DNA of 64,000 nucleotides from Dryococelus australis (GCA_029891345.1 CM057009.1:90257416-90321415), one strand, 5' to 3'. Shown: positions 45,561-58,320, counted from the stretch's first letter. Notes: a model not told the origin generated them from the sequence alone. Numbers and translations are program-made.

Positions 45561-46109
45561 ATTTTATGATAATTTTTGAAATTACAAACATGGTAACACC
45601 GCAATGCTATGTAGCGCTCCAAGTATATATCATATTGTTTTTCTTTCCATTGACTTGAGAGAATTGCTTAAATTACTATGTATAATGTTACAACGTAATA
45701 GCTGATCTTGTCTAGCACAATATAATCGGTTCCGGCTTAATATACATCAATACGTGGACAAACGATTGATCCCACGAATAATTAAATTTTTTCGTAGTGA
45801 GCAAACGAATCCTTAAATGTAATAAGAAGTTATCAATATAACCACTGTGCCTTATTTCCTTGACATGGATGCAAATAATTTTGATGAATTTATTGAAAGG
45901 TTATAATGGTAGGTGGGTGTTGACGTTTCATTGATAACGGTGTCATTTGAGACGCAACTAGAAACAAGCGCAATAATCCCTACTAGTGAGACAATCACAA
46001 ATACACACGTGCCTCGCACGTGACTAGAACACAGGACATCGCGTGCCGTAAGTGGGCGTGCAACGAACTTCACCACGGAGGTAGGATTCGCAACAACTAC
46101 TTCGATAAA

Positions 46110-46526
46110 GGCTGTTCGCGATAAAGTGAGCACTTTTGAAATCAACCTTAGAAAAATGTCACTGCCCCTACCTGCATATATTTTAACGGGCGCATTGAGT
46201 GACTTGTGCCCAGTAAAGTTGGTAACGGTGGAGGTGAAAGTAGTTCCATATATTATCGTTGAATAAAAAGTGTGAGCTTATCATTTGTGATAACTTAAAT
46301 TATTCCTCTCATTTTCGGCTTTTTTATATATCGAAGTGTAAAAATGAGTAAATTTGTACAATATATACTTTTGTAATAATTTCACAGTTTCACTTGACCG
46401 ACGCATGAATAAAGTTACGAGGACCATGGCAATGTGAATTTTTCATAAGGTGGAAGAACACACAACCTGTATACAAGTAGACCTTAAGCAGGGCTTTCAA
46501 AAGTGCTTATTTTACCGTGAACAGCC
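46110..46526 (+). mobile_element. GGCTGTTCACG MITE, copy 6
   Basis: A 417-bp copy with both ends intact (GGCTGTTCGCGATAAAGTGA left; reverse complement of right GGCTGTTCACGGTAAAATAA). Internal landmarks match copies 1 and 2. Confidence 0.8.
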
Positions 46527-46538
46527 TACAGTAATCGG

Positions 46539-46820
46539 TAGAGCCACGAGTATTTCGCGAATTAATTTGGAGGCGAGGTAGACTCCAAACACGTGTTCTT
46601 TTCTCCTACTGTTGTGATTGGACGACAGTTCTCTAGGCACGCCCCATTTAACTGTGAGCCAGTAGTAAGCATGAATTAGTAGTGTGAGTGTTTACCAGTC
46701 CTACACAGAGGCCTCGCTTGATCACAGCAACCAATAAGCAGACGAAAATATCTTGAGTGTATAAAAGGCTGACCAGCCTAGCTTGCTGCCAACTCAATCC
46801 GCGAAATACTCGGGGCTCGA
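46539..46820. mobile_element. hAT-like MITE, copy B (282 bp)
   Basis: The ends TAGAGCCACGAGTATTTCGC and (reverse complement) TCGAGCCCCGAGTATTTCGC match copy A. The target duplications are GTAATCGG (46,531-46,538) and GTAATTGG (46,821-46,828). It lies four bases beyond the MITE that precedes it, apart from its target site. Confidence 0.8.
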
Positions 46821-46979
46821 GTAATTGGTCTAAACTTTTGGTAGACTAGGAATATCAACTTGAAATATCTACAGGGGCATAATTTTGAAAACAAGTTCGT
46901 GAGTCACTTAAATCATGTAAGTTTTCATGGCCAACCGTAACAGTATTTGTGTGCAGAATTTGGCGAATACATGTTTACA

Positions 46980-48560
46980 TCTTTCCGAGATAAGGCATAA
47001 AAGCTTTAGTTACTCATTTGGCGCTATCGTACAAAACGCCCTAAAACAAGCTCTGTATATACATATATTATGTTTCTAATAGACACTCTTCTTAAATATG
47101 TCAAATGATTTAATAGCTATGATAAACTTTCTCTAAATTGTTTGCATTGCAGCCATATTCTAAATAAAGGTAGCACACGTTAAACATGGCCTTCTGTAGC
47201 ACGACTAGTGTGAAAAGTTGGGTGGAAATCTGTTGATTGGTCTCGGCCATATGCCCAAAAAGCTCCATTTTCGCATGTGGTAATATCTTCAATACTGGAG
47301 AACAAAACGGAGTTTGATTTGCACATTCTATGTTTGTCATAGATACTGTTACAAATTAAATAGGTTGAAATTTTTTGGGACATGTGGCATACTGACGCAA
47401 AACATTTACATTGCTGTTATTTTGGAAATATGAGACTACCTCCTTAGGTCATATCAATTTTGATGGGAAATAAAAGTATAACTAGTCTCCTGAATCTGGT
47501 GGATACCAGTTAATAGTTTACCGAGATATGACATTCAAACTTAATATTTTATGTGGGGCTATCTTTCAAAATGGCGCGAAGAATGAGTTAATGTTTTCGC
47601 TTATTGGATACTTGCATTGATACTGTCAGCACACAAAGATAGGTTTAAATTGGTTACATTGTTGTGTAGATGTAGCATACTATGCTAAAATGTTTTATAT
47701 GGATGCTATTTTGAAAATAAGCACCTGGCCCTATTAAAACATAGCCTTTCAGTTTATATGGCCTACCATATTATTGATTGTGTACCAAATTTGGAAGGAA
47801 TTGGTTGGTTGTTTCCCGAGATATGACAAAACTTATTCGTGTGCACCAGCTTACAAAATGGGTTATAAAACAGGCTCTTGGTAGACAAATTTTATGACTG
47901 TAATAGATACTGCCAGCAAAATAAGATAAGTTGAAATTTGTTAGGGTCTACATGGTTTCGTAGATATTCAATAGTATTCTAATTTTTTATACAGCCACCA
48001 TTTTGAAAATAATAGTCTGACCCACTAAAACATATCAATTTTCATGACCTACCGTAGTAGTACTTGAGTGCCATATTAGGTAGGAATAGGTTGAATTTTT
48101 CCTTAGATATAACATTGAAACTTAATTTTGATGCGGAGCTATCCTACAAAATGGCGTACAAAAGGGGCTATGTCTTGACAAATATGATGCTTGTAAAATA
48201 TAATTTCAATATAGCAAATTTGGTCACAATTGCACAAAGGGTATGGTAAATATTGCTAATAAATCATAAATATTTCTTTATCCCCAATTAAAAATAAGTG
48301 TCTTGTCCATTTAAATTGGATATTTGAAGATGCTCTACAAGAACATTACTTATATGCCAAATTTGGCAGAAGTCATTTATGTGTTACCGAGATATAAGTT
48401 GCACGATATTCTAAAATGGCCGGTTAATAACATTATCGCTATTCAGTTTGATTTAAATCGGTTAAATGATTCCCGAGAAATAACGTTAAAGCTTCATTTT
48501 TTCGATTTGCACGGTCTTACAAAATGGTGAACCAATAACATTATGTGTTTCTTACTTTAA
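46980..48560. repeat. Degenerate tandem array, units ~260-295 bp
   Basis: Phrases of the type CCCGAGATATAAC, AACTTAATTTT, GCTATCTTACAAAATGGCG and AAATTTGGT recur. The ACAAAATGG landmark lies near 47,571, 47,855, 48,150, 48,413 and 48,520, with an earlier decayed unit near 47,035. It resembles the internal repeats of some insect non-autonomous elements; no terminal structure was found. Confidence 0.55.
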
Positions 48561-49668
48561 TACTTACATCAGGCACTGTTATCGTTCCAAATTTGTTTAA
48601 AATGGGATAATTGGTTCCCGAGATATAACTTAGTTGCCTAAATAAGTACCAAGCATAATATGAAAGTCTGATGTCATTACTAAATACTATATGTGGACAT
48701 AGTTTGGTTAAATTCGGTTGTCTGGTTTAGAAATTTTTAGGCGGGGACTTTCATTCGAGACAGACAACCAGAGGTGATCGTGTAAGCCTATCTTTTCTTC
48801 AGAAAGCAGGCTAAAAAGGAGGAACAAGAAAAGTTATTTCAAAAAATGGCTACGATAAACGTACACACACTTCAATTTATAGATTACCTGGTAGATCGAG
48901 CTAAAAAGTGAGGAACAAGTTGTACTTATTGATATTATCATAAAAAGAACTCTTTAGACATTTGTATAAAATCAGTTATAAATAGCAAGCTATATTTAAT
49001 CTAACTACTTGCGCTCACATAGTTGTATGTAGTATCACAAAGAGTTATTTTTTTTTTTGTTCTGAGCGGAAGTCGGAGGCCTTTCAATGGATGCCACAGT
49101 ACCCAACGTCATTTATAATTGCATTATATATCATATTTATTAAGTCAATCTGTCTGTTTTATCTTCAGTTGTTCAACGCTTCAGAAGTACACAACGCACT
49201 CTTTCATATTACATGCGGTTCACAGTTTTGTTGATTCGGTTAATGTCTGGATAACCGGAATGGAATTCTAGTATTCTACTTGGACTGTGAAGCCCAGTAA
49301 GATGTGCCCCTGCGAAAAAAGCTATAACAAAAAATAATGGCACGTTAGACAAGTGGCGAAATTTAAGCATCCAACATTTGAGGAATTCCATTACTTTGCG
49401 TAGCTATAACATACGTGTTGACACGCTGAGACACCCGCACAGTTATAGTAGGAGAAGTTTTATCTCATTGAATTGGAACTTTCAAGTACTGATACAGGAC
49501 TGAATATGTATAAGGTATCATAAGTATGCCTATTTTTTTCTCCGAAATAGTTTAAAAAAATGCATTTGTAACACAAAATGTAACCTTTAAAATGCCATTA
49601 CTTAAAAGTTACACATTTGATAGAATTGTAGGTTTACTGTGCTTTGACATAATTTCCTTTTATTACAG

Positions 49669-49756
49669 GCTGGGGAAGTGGAGTTCTGAAGGTTACAACT
49701 TTACGAGAGATGCAATGGAACGTTGCGATCTTCTGCACCCGAACTGTGTATTGTAA
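49669..49756 (+). CDS. Four-exon gene, exon 4: C-terminus and stop
   Basis: It completes codon 178 and encodes 28 more residues to TAA at 49,754-49,756. GYNFTRDAMERCDLLHPNC contains the second Cys pair (C197, C204) and a possible N-glycosylation site NFT (188-190). The acceptor is TTTTATTACAG. The joined frame has no internal stop across all four exons, and each exon boundary keeps phase, which is the main support for the model. Confidence 0.7.
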
Positions 49757-49960
49757 ATTATATTTCTGTTCTAAGGCGGCAAATGTGATCCATATCATTG
49801 ATACACCATTATGATATTTATTTAAGATATTTATTTATTACTGCCAGACACTGTGACTGTAATAATTTTAGAGTAGGTACTTGATGAACCAAAATTAACT
49901 TATATTTTGTACAAATAAAATTACGTTCAAAACAATAAAGTATTGTAATAAAAGTTGTCT
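49757..49960 (+). terminator. 3' UTR with three AATAAA signals
   Basis: AATAAA at 49,914-49,919, 49,934-49,939 and 49,947-49,952, with GTTGTCTTTATT immediately after the last. This is a strong polyadenylation region, giving a 3' UTR of about 200 bases. Confidence 0.65.
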
Positions 49961-50970
49961 TTATTAATTAGTTCTTTCAGCCCACTTACTCTCAATGTAT
50001 TATCCATTTCATTTAAGTAGGGTAAATTTTCATAGTTCTAGAAAAGTAGCGTGGCCACAATGTATCCGTCCGCCACGGCTGTTCTGTCAATTAAGATGAC
50101 AACGTTTGTAAACATATGCTATGAGTACAAAGCACACTCGTATTTTCCTCTTGTTTCCTGTCATGGCAGGAACTGAAAGACTGACGTTAGTTAACTTCCA
50201 TCCAGTATCAATGTAGGATATAGCTCGATTGCCATTACAACCCATATTATTTTTGTAATGGCCAAGTAAGTCTGCTGGGGCTCTATTCAGTTTCGAGGGT
50301 AGAAGACGAAATAGGAGGAATATGAGCTTAACTTTAACGCCTTTCGTCAGAAGGCATTGTTTTACATTTCTTCTTAGAATACAATTTAATTACATATTGT
50401 TTTGAAGAGGCAGAGGAAGATTTTCTCTCGTACAGAAATAGCATTCAAGTAATTATAGCTTTGAACGTATTACCTTCAACGAATGAAGAATTCGCAATAA
50501 ATATGTCACCGTATAGATGCAGCAATAAACATACACGCCAGGTAAAATATTATACTCGAATTTGCCATATAAGCCTAATAAAAAAAAATTATTTAACCCT
50601 ATAAATCTGTTGAAATTGCAGCTTTTTTTTTAGACCACTTGCATTTCAAAGAGTCTATTAACAATTTAGGAATTCATTATTTACCAAACACGCTAACTTG
50701 CTATTTGTAATTCCTAATAACAAACTCTTGAACACGTGTTTTTACAAGGCAGTCTTTGCTCAATCACTTCACTGAAATCACGTTCGTCTGTCACTTATAT
50801 GAAATCATTTATTTGTTTAATCATTTAGTGAAACTACGCTTCGCCCGTTTCCTTAAATTAACCAACGTAACCTTTGGAATGTAAAATTGGGGTGCTTCAT
50901 GGCAGACGGCAATTAAGGAAAATAGCGAACCAAGCCGTTTACGAAGCAGTTTACACGTACCGATTATATA
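49961..50970. other. Intergenic, no feature recognised
   Basis: Sequence downstream of the gene with no open frame or repeat that I recognise. Confidence 0.4.
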
Positions 50971-51933
50971 TCTTTATACATATAATTCTTCTGTGCGTGT
51001 GTATGTCACTGAACTCCTCCTAAACGGCTGGACCGATTTTGATGAAATTTTTTGTGTGTGTTCAAGTGGATTCGAGAATGGTTTAGATCCACAATTCGGT
51101 CCACTACAAAATGTTTTTTTAATAAATTTTTATTTATAAGTTATTGTTGATCTTGGAATGTTTTACATTGTATCCGGCAGACAGCGCTGCGATCGCGGTG
51201 TCGAATATAAAAAATATTTCATTTTACTTCCAGTTTGTCCGATAGTGGCGCTGCGATCAGTTCAGGAGAATTTCGTAACTTTGTGTTGTTATTGTGTTAA
51301 AATAAATCGCGTGCTAATTGAAATATTACATTCAGATGTAATTAGTGTGTGAAGGATTTTGAAGTGTAGATAAAAACTATACATTGTGCAAATTCGGTGC
51401 GGTATTGAAGTGAGTATTTTACATAAATTCCTATCAAATTTACATGTGCGTTGATTAACAATCTTCCTAACCTACAAATTTATTTGTGTAGTTAATTGAT
51501 TTCATAACAAATTATATGTTGCGTGTTCGAGAGTTGGCAAACCATCGAGTTTGTTTGTTTATACCCCTCAAGGATTAACCAAAAATATTGTACATTCAAT
51601 GGCATTACGATAAATTAATTTTTGTACATTAAAAAAATATACCTGTTATGAAAATAGCTCGAGTTTTATCTTTTTTACCCTTTAATTAAAACAAGTTTAA
51701 GTTTCTATTCAACATAGCTTCTATATTCAACTTAGCTCATAGTATATACATATTCACACGCAATCGATAGGTCGAATTGTGGTAACTGTACATGTGATGA
51801 CGTCAGGTATTGTAATAACTTTTTTTAGAAAAATTTTCATCAAAACGGTCCAGATTGTTACAACTTATTAAAAAAAGTTTGAAATTTTCGGATTTAAGAC
51901 ATATGTACAGGACAACGTCTGTCGGGTCAGCTA

Positions 51934-51934
<1 letters not shown>
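50971..51934 (+). mobile_element. Helitron-like non-autonomous element (~0.96 kb)
   Basis: It starts with TC after A (50,970) and ends with GTCGGGTCAGCTAG before T (51,935), matching Helitron insertion between A and T. Near the start, CTGAACTCCTCCTAAACGGC and GACCGATTTTGATGAAATTT are typical of widespread insect Helitron-like repeats. The interior has two related CGCTGCGATC patches about 70 bases apart. The subterminal hairpin is weak, so the class is likely but not certain. Confidence 0.55.

Positions 51935-51983
<49 letters not shown>
51935..51983. repeat. (TA)n microsatellite at the Helitron 3' end
   Basis: About 24 TA units start directly at the terminal CTAG. Confidence 0.95.
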
Positions 51984-51985
<2 letters not shown>

Positions 51986-52559
51986 CACTCAAGAAAACGC
52001 ACTAAACAGATATCTACAACCCACCATGCTTACTGGAAACAAATAAAAATAATTAATTACATATAAAATATGCCAACAACACTAACAAGGTATAAGCATA
52101 AATATGATGATAATGAGCACATTTTCAATGGTTTTCACCGGGCTGGTAAAGTTTCACTTATTGTTAAGTGTCCGCATGAACCGTCATAATCGCTAGACAT
52201 GTTTTTAAATCTAATTCACTAAAATTAAACAAATGTATATATTACTTTCAAACTATAATTTACACCATAAATGCTGTAAATATGACTAAAGTTTAGAATT
52301 ACAACTTTTAATTGTGAATACATTTTTTCCCCCATAGTCATTATCAATATCACCAACATAACAGCATTTATCCCGCAACAACTCGTCAGCTGATACAATA
52401 CTTTGCAAGCAAAAACATTTACATTTTTTTAAATTCTGTGTTGGTCGGTCATATTGTCTATCAAAGTTTACCACACTAAATTAAATGAACAACGCCATTT
52501 AATCAGGTAAGTAGATAGGACTTAATGTCTCTTCAACTATGAGCTTATTAGAGACTGAG

Positions 52560-52745
52560 CAAAAAGCTCAGAGAAGCAGTAACGTGGAATGAATTGGCCA
52601 TTTCATGTAGTAAGGAACCATCCCAGTTTCCACGTGGAGTGAATTCGGGAAACAATGAAAAACCGAAATCAGAATGGTAGGATCGTGAGTCGAACCCGGG
52701 TCCTCCCACATGACGGTCCAATATTTTACCGTTGCGCCAACTTTC
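52560..52745 (-). repeat. tRNA-derived SINE, second family
   Basis: On the minus strand GTTGGCGCAACGGTAAAATA fits an A box and CCCGGGTTCGACTCACG a B box. The tail GATTTCGGTTTTTCATTG and TTTCCCGAATTCACTCC differs from the main SINE family. Confidence 0.65.
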
Positions 52746-53495
52746 TTGTTGCCGTTTAATCCAGTCAATATTTGTTAAACAGAATATCTAAAAATCCCAA
52801 ACTGCTGCTTAGGAATATATGACATTTGATGTATATTTATAGCCTAAATACTAAAGACAAATAAAATCAACATTATTTTAAATTTTATTCTCTTAAAAAC
52901 TTAGCGGCGAACCATGACTGCCGTCACAGCTATACAGAAATTGAAACTCGCAATGGATGCAGATGTCGCACTGCCCGTTTGATAAAACATTTGTAATGTT
53001 GAACATCCTGACTCGTGCCGGTTGGTTAATCGTTTTTGAAGAGGCAGGTTCCACACTAAATAAACTTACTGTTAATGTCAATTATAAATACCGACGCACA
53101 GACGCATGACCTACTCGACACGCTAACTCAGAACACCAGATATTTGGGCAGCAACTGCCTCATTTATCACCTTGCTTGTAGGAATTCATATTAGGTTTAT
53201 TTATAGTAACATTTATATTGACAGCGTTCAATATATTTTAGAAATATGCATAAGAATTAAACACTACTTAGGTAGCGAAAAATGTTAAGTGTGGTTTTCG
53301 ATTTTTACTTACGTATTTCTGAAAAGTGCGGCTTTTATTGTTTTGATCGCCAAGTGGCAATATGTGAGATCTCAGCTTGGCGACTGTCAACTAACCTGTG
53401 GCAAGAGCTCCTGAGTTCACTTTGCAGGGCTATTATTTTACTTCATTTCTTATGAATGCAAACGATCATTTCATTTCAATACCAACTTCATTATA
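52746..53495. other. Intergenic, no feature recognised
   Basis: No gene or repeat recognised. Confidence 0.4.
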
Positions 53496-54155
53496 CAGGT
53501 TGTATCTAAACCCGACCGACAAACTTCTGGTGTAGGTTAATCACGAAAATAAGAAGCTGAAAAAATATATTCTAAGGGAGGTACACATTTTCAAATTTGT
53601 AGTAGAAGAAAAAGTTAATTACAGTATCACCGTAATGTACCTCTCTCTGGAATCGCCCCCTACCTTTAATAATAGCAACATTGTGTTATTGGGTATTGTG
53701 CGTGCCCCAACTGCCAGGTATTGGTAAATGTTATTTCGAAAGTAAAACACTAATTACTCGAAAACGGTGAGGTTTAAGGTATTTACACATGTGACATTTT
53801 TGTTGTGACATGAGGATTTGTGATCCATCCTTTAAATCCCGAATTTTCTACCGCGACATGGATGCTAGTTAGTCATAGGGGTAGTAACAGTGATTATTTA
53901 CATGAAATAAAGTGATGGCAGCGACAAGCGTTATGGTGTTTGAAGATCTTTGACCAATTAGCCATTATCAAGACAATCTGTGTTCCATCATATTATCTCC
54001 AATTTTTGCAATAAACAAGTGTTCCAGGTCCAACTTCAAAGATGTGTACCACCCTTAGTATTCACTTTAAATCATAGGTTGTATAATGATTTCAACTTAT
54101 TTTTTCGTGATTAACCTACAAACGAAGTTTGTCGGTCAAATTTAGATACATCCTG
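53496..54155. mobile_element. Mariner-type MITE with ~60-bp inverted ends
   Basis: The left end CAGGTTGTATCTAAACCCGA and the reverse-complemented right end CAGGATGTATCTAAATTTGA pair for about 60 bases, through CCGACAAACTTC, TGTAGGTTAATCACGAAAA and AATAAG. TA flanks both sides (53,494-53,495 and 54,156-54,157), the Tc1/mariner target duplication. The 660-bp interior is non-coding. Confidence 0.8.
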
Positions 54156-54761
54156 TATTATCTTCATCATTTAATGGCAATGTTATAGCATATATATGTA
54201 TATATACATACTGACTAGCTTCTTTGCTAAACATAAATCAGAACAAATATAAAAAAAGTCAACAATAAACACAAATTGAGAATATGGTCACACAGACAGA
54301 AGATGCAACGGTGATCCTACAGTCACTAAAAATGGACGGTAAAATAACAATAACAAACAAATAATAACAGGGTTGCAGAGAAAAGTTACAACAGATAACA
54401 ACCACATTAAAAACCATTCCGGAAAGTATATTACTCTGCTCAAATAATATATATATATATATATATGATTTAAATTTTGAAAATACGACAAATAATTTGT
54501 TTATATATTGTAAACTAGCTCTTAAAATCTAACCACGTATCACGAAATACAAAGAAAACGAATGATGGAAATCATATTGTTCGAAATTTCAGTGATTATT
54601 TTAGTTAAGGCCTATATTTAAAAATCATTTCCATCCACGATAGTGTCACGAATAGATACATGTTTTATTTCTTAATTGATATAAAAGCCCGTCAATAAAT
54701 ATACATTATAAGTATTCATTAATATATAAGATGTATAATGAAAATTTTCGTCGTATATAGG

Positions 54762-55634
54762 AAGATTCACGAGCAGTTACCGCCACTCACAGGGCTTATT
54801 TCTGACATCATTTAGAGCAAAATATGTCATAAACACGTGGGTCCTATTCCCAATATTTACAGAGTAATTCGAAACATTTGAAGAATGGCGAATAAAATAA
54901 TAACACTTTCAGAAGTAAATACAGTGGTGTATTATCAGACCGTATTATTTACAATCGAGCACCTCGTTTGCGTCTAACAACCTTACGAAAGATGTTCAGA
55001 AATGTTTCCGTCTACTTCCATACACTTGGCCGCACGCTTATGAACCACACGTGTTGCTCTACATAGCTGCACGCGGCTGTCTTTGATTTCTGTAGCGGCA
55101 TGCATGATAAGCGCAAGCAGTTCCCCACATGCTTGTGCAGTCCAATGGTAAACAATATCCTTCATCCATCCACATACGAAATAAACTAGTGGTGAAAGAT
55201 CTGGCTATTGAGGAATCCAGGGGTGAAAACCGCATCGTCCTATCCATCTCTCAGGTAAATGCATATTAAATGTTCAACCACAGCACAGTGGAAGTGAGGA
55301 GATGCACCATCATGCTAGAAGATCATGCGAAGTCTCACTGCTAACGGAACAGCTCAAGCAACAGCGGCAGTTCTTCTTGCAAAAATTGCAGATACACCAC
55401 ACCAGTCAAGCGTCCCGGGAAAATGAATGGCCCAGTAAGCTGATCGTGTATGACACTATACCACACATTGACGCTGATACGGTGTTGCGAAATCCTTTCC
55501 ATTGTAGGGTGGGTATGCTGATTGTTATGTTACTCTGTAAATATTGGGAACCGAACCCACGTTGCAAGACATATTTTGCTCCAAAATATGTAAGGAATAA
55601 GCCCTGTGAGTGGCGGTAACTCATCGTGAATCAT
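54762..55634. mobile_element. Tc1/mariner-superfamily element with ~110-bp inverted ends
   Basis: The left end GATTCACGAGCAGTTACCGC and the reverse-complemented right end GATTCACGATGAGTTACCGC match for about 110 bases, through CACTCACAGGGCTTATT, AGCAAAATATGTC and CCCAATATTTACAGAGTAA. Between them lies a C-terminal transposase fragment, so the copy is internally deleted. Confidence 0.7.
54983..55330 (-). pseudogene. Transposase C-terminal fragment, mariner-like
   Basis: Minus strand. A block near 55,175-55,245 reads PDLSPLVYFVCGW after an in-frame stop, equivalent to the SPDLTPLDFFLWG catalytic-region block. The Asp of PLDF is Val here, so the catalytic residue is lost. After a frame change, the C-terminus MKDIVYHW to VDGNISEHL ends at 54,983. 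It is related in superfamily, though not in ends, to 5,760-6,011. Confidence 0.6.
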
Positions 55635-55639
55635 CATGT

Positions 55640-56096
55640 ATATTAATTGCAGGTAAGTGTTTTGCTTTGCAAAAAATATCCAAAATATGACGTAGCCATC
55701 CTTAAGCTACTGTCTCGTTTCTTTGCGATAAGTTGATTATTCTCCTCTGCGGGACCCTTTTTGTGTTACGTACACGAGTGTTGGTAACAGCTAACCACAT
55801 ATCGTTTTTATACCCTTTGTCTGTTTCGAGGTTTTGTTTCCATAGTCTGGGATTTTGCGAATAACGAAAAATATTTGCAGTGGCGTATGAGCGGAATAAC
55901 AGTTCTGTCACTTAAAATGGCAAGAGTCATTCAAAGATCGCCGAACATATGTTTATTGTTTTTTAGATTTTATTTTAGAATATGTTTTATTATTGTTGCA
56001 ATTTCAACAGATTAATTTCGTATTTGCATTACATGAGAAAAATTTCAATATGTAAATAAATAGGGCGAAAAGTTTCTCGCTTACCTGCCCTTCATT

Positions 56097-56144
<48 letters not shown>

Positions 56145-58308
56145 TCTCTGATTATCCTTCCTAAACCTCAACAAGACCTAGAAGCTCACACACGCCTAAC
56201 TATAAACAGTCTCTTTCAACTCCCTTTATTACACTGCCGTTACATAAAATTTCAAAGAGAAGAGAGCTGAATACATGTCGCTTCGTTTATGAAAACTTCA
56301 CGCAGTAAATCGATAAGCTTTGATAACCGCTCCCATCTCGTGTAGATGAAAGCAAAAGAGATTGGACGATTTTCAAATAAAGTATTTTCGTTAATTAACA
56401 ATCTTGTGCAAAGACGCGTACGCAGTGGCCACAGATACTCCACAAATTCCGAAATCAAGCACCAAGCAGAAACATGAATGGAATCCCTCCACTCTCCCAT
56501 GGACTTTTTATTCTCTCCATCACCTTGAATATATTCTAATAAAATAATATATCCATCTCAACAGGTATAGTTCGTGCAAGTTTTCGCGCAATATCTGCAG
56601 GAATGTTTTTATCAGTTACATTACACATAAATTCTTGAAGCCGACTACAGCTGCGCCTCTTGAGTGGAAATCGCCACAAATTATCACTAAGGGGAGCGGA
56701 AAGGTCATAAGTAGACAATACACAGTACGCCTATGTAGTAACTCTGTCTAAAGCGCGTCATACGTCATTACTGTTATCAAGTTCGTACCACACATACTGT
56801 TTCGACATTTCATTGTTGGCTGTAATGAAATCCTCTTCGATTCCTAGTCGGCTATGTTATACATTTGACATATGTAGCCCTACTACTCACATACGATATT
56901 TTAAGTAAGTCCGTTATTGTAATCACACGTGTTATAGCTTACGTGACTACGGAGATCATAGATAAATGTGTGTACCGTCATATTATGTGTACCCAATGCC
57001 CTAGACATTTAGCACCAATTAACTTTACATTAAGGTTTTCGAGGAACTTATGTACTATTTCCTCAATATAATAGCATAAAATCTATTTGTAGCCAAAATC
57101 TTCGAAAGCTATATCCTTTTCCCAAAAATTAAAACTACTGCATTGAAAATTGATCACCATAAAATTTGATTACAATCATCGAAGCACCCATTTAATAAAA
57201 TCCAATATATTGTATAAACCGATAAAATAATAATTACGAAGGTTTTCTGCAAAAAACGAGCTAAAAAGCAGCAGTATATGTTCTTCCATAAGTACCGTGG
57301 TTTTAATTAAAATGCATTTTAATGCAATTAAATAACATTTAATTAATAATTAAAAATAAAATGTCATATTGCTAACAAATTGGTATAAAAAATATTTTTG
57401 TAATAAAATTCAGAATATCAAAACATTCGAATTTTAAGTTAATACATACAAAGATAAGGGAATGAAATTTTCTTAGCCATTGATTTTTGAAGAAGGAATC
57501 TTAATTATTTTATATCAAACATAACACAAAAATATCTGAAAATCGTAAAAAATTTCAAAATAAATTAAAAAATGTTTATCGTTTACTTAAAAGTAAGTAT
57601 TTATGTAATAAAAAATTACATGTTAAAATAATTAATTTTACAGTTACAAATTTCACAAACAAATAACAAATCTAATGTTTTCAAAAAAATTTAATTCATT
57701 TTCAATTTTAAGCAGAAATTCCGATTAAAATTTTTTTCTACATGCCATCATAAAAGTTTAGTTTTACTAAACCCATAAAGCCAAATTACTAAGATAAACT
57801 TACAGTTCAGTTATCAAAAACTATAAGTTTTATTTTATAAATGGTTGAAAATATCTGCAAAAGCCGAGAAATAAATTTGTCTATTATAAGAAAAATTTTA
57901 ACAATTTAGAAGCACTTATTTATTTATTTCCAACGTCTGGAAATAAGGATTTTTTTATAATTTTTGAAACAAAAAAATGAAAATTATATCAGCATTTAAA
58001 TAAAATATTTTACCATCATTAAAAAATAAATTAACTTTTGAGTACATTTGAAATTACAAAATAAAATACAGAATAAATAATTTGAAATATTATATATTTA
58101 TCACTTAAGATAAATAAAACAGGTGTTAAATTAATCTTAAATATTTTTACAGTTTGTAGGGGAAAATCAAGTTCAAGGGAAGCAATTATTCTTAACCACA
58201 GTGAAATGAACATAGCGTCAAATTTGTTAAGTATGAATCTAAGACTGCATGTTATTTTTGGTAAGTTTACTAAAACTAAATGTAATTAGATGCAATCTGT
58301 TGGGAGAG
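55640..58308. other. AT-rich intergenic stretch
   Basis: It contains a (TA)n run at 56,104-56,141 and very AT-rich DNA at 57,200-58,150. Minus-strand open frames at 56,252-56,500 and 56,536-56,718 have amino-acid composition like real protein but no recognisable motif. No gene is called. Confidence 0.4.
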
Positions 58309-58320
58309 AGTTAGTTTAGT

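Larger units (their letters stand above)
39668..49668 (+). other. Intron 3 of the four-exon gene
   Basis: A 10-kb GT-AG intron, donor GTAAAA and acceptor TTTTATTACAG. Repeats in it are listed separately. 42,300-44,020, 44,490-45,300 and 48,800-49,660 hold AT-rich sequence with homopolymer runs and nothing recognisable. Confidence 0.65.

Noticed and set aside
56252..56718. Two minus-strand open frames that look like a decayed multi-exon protein
   Set aside because: Composition is protein-like, but no motif, splice site set or homologous family could be named.
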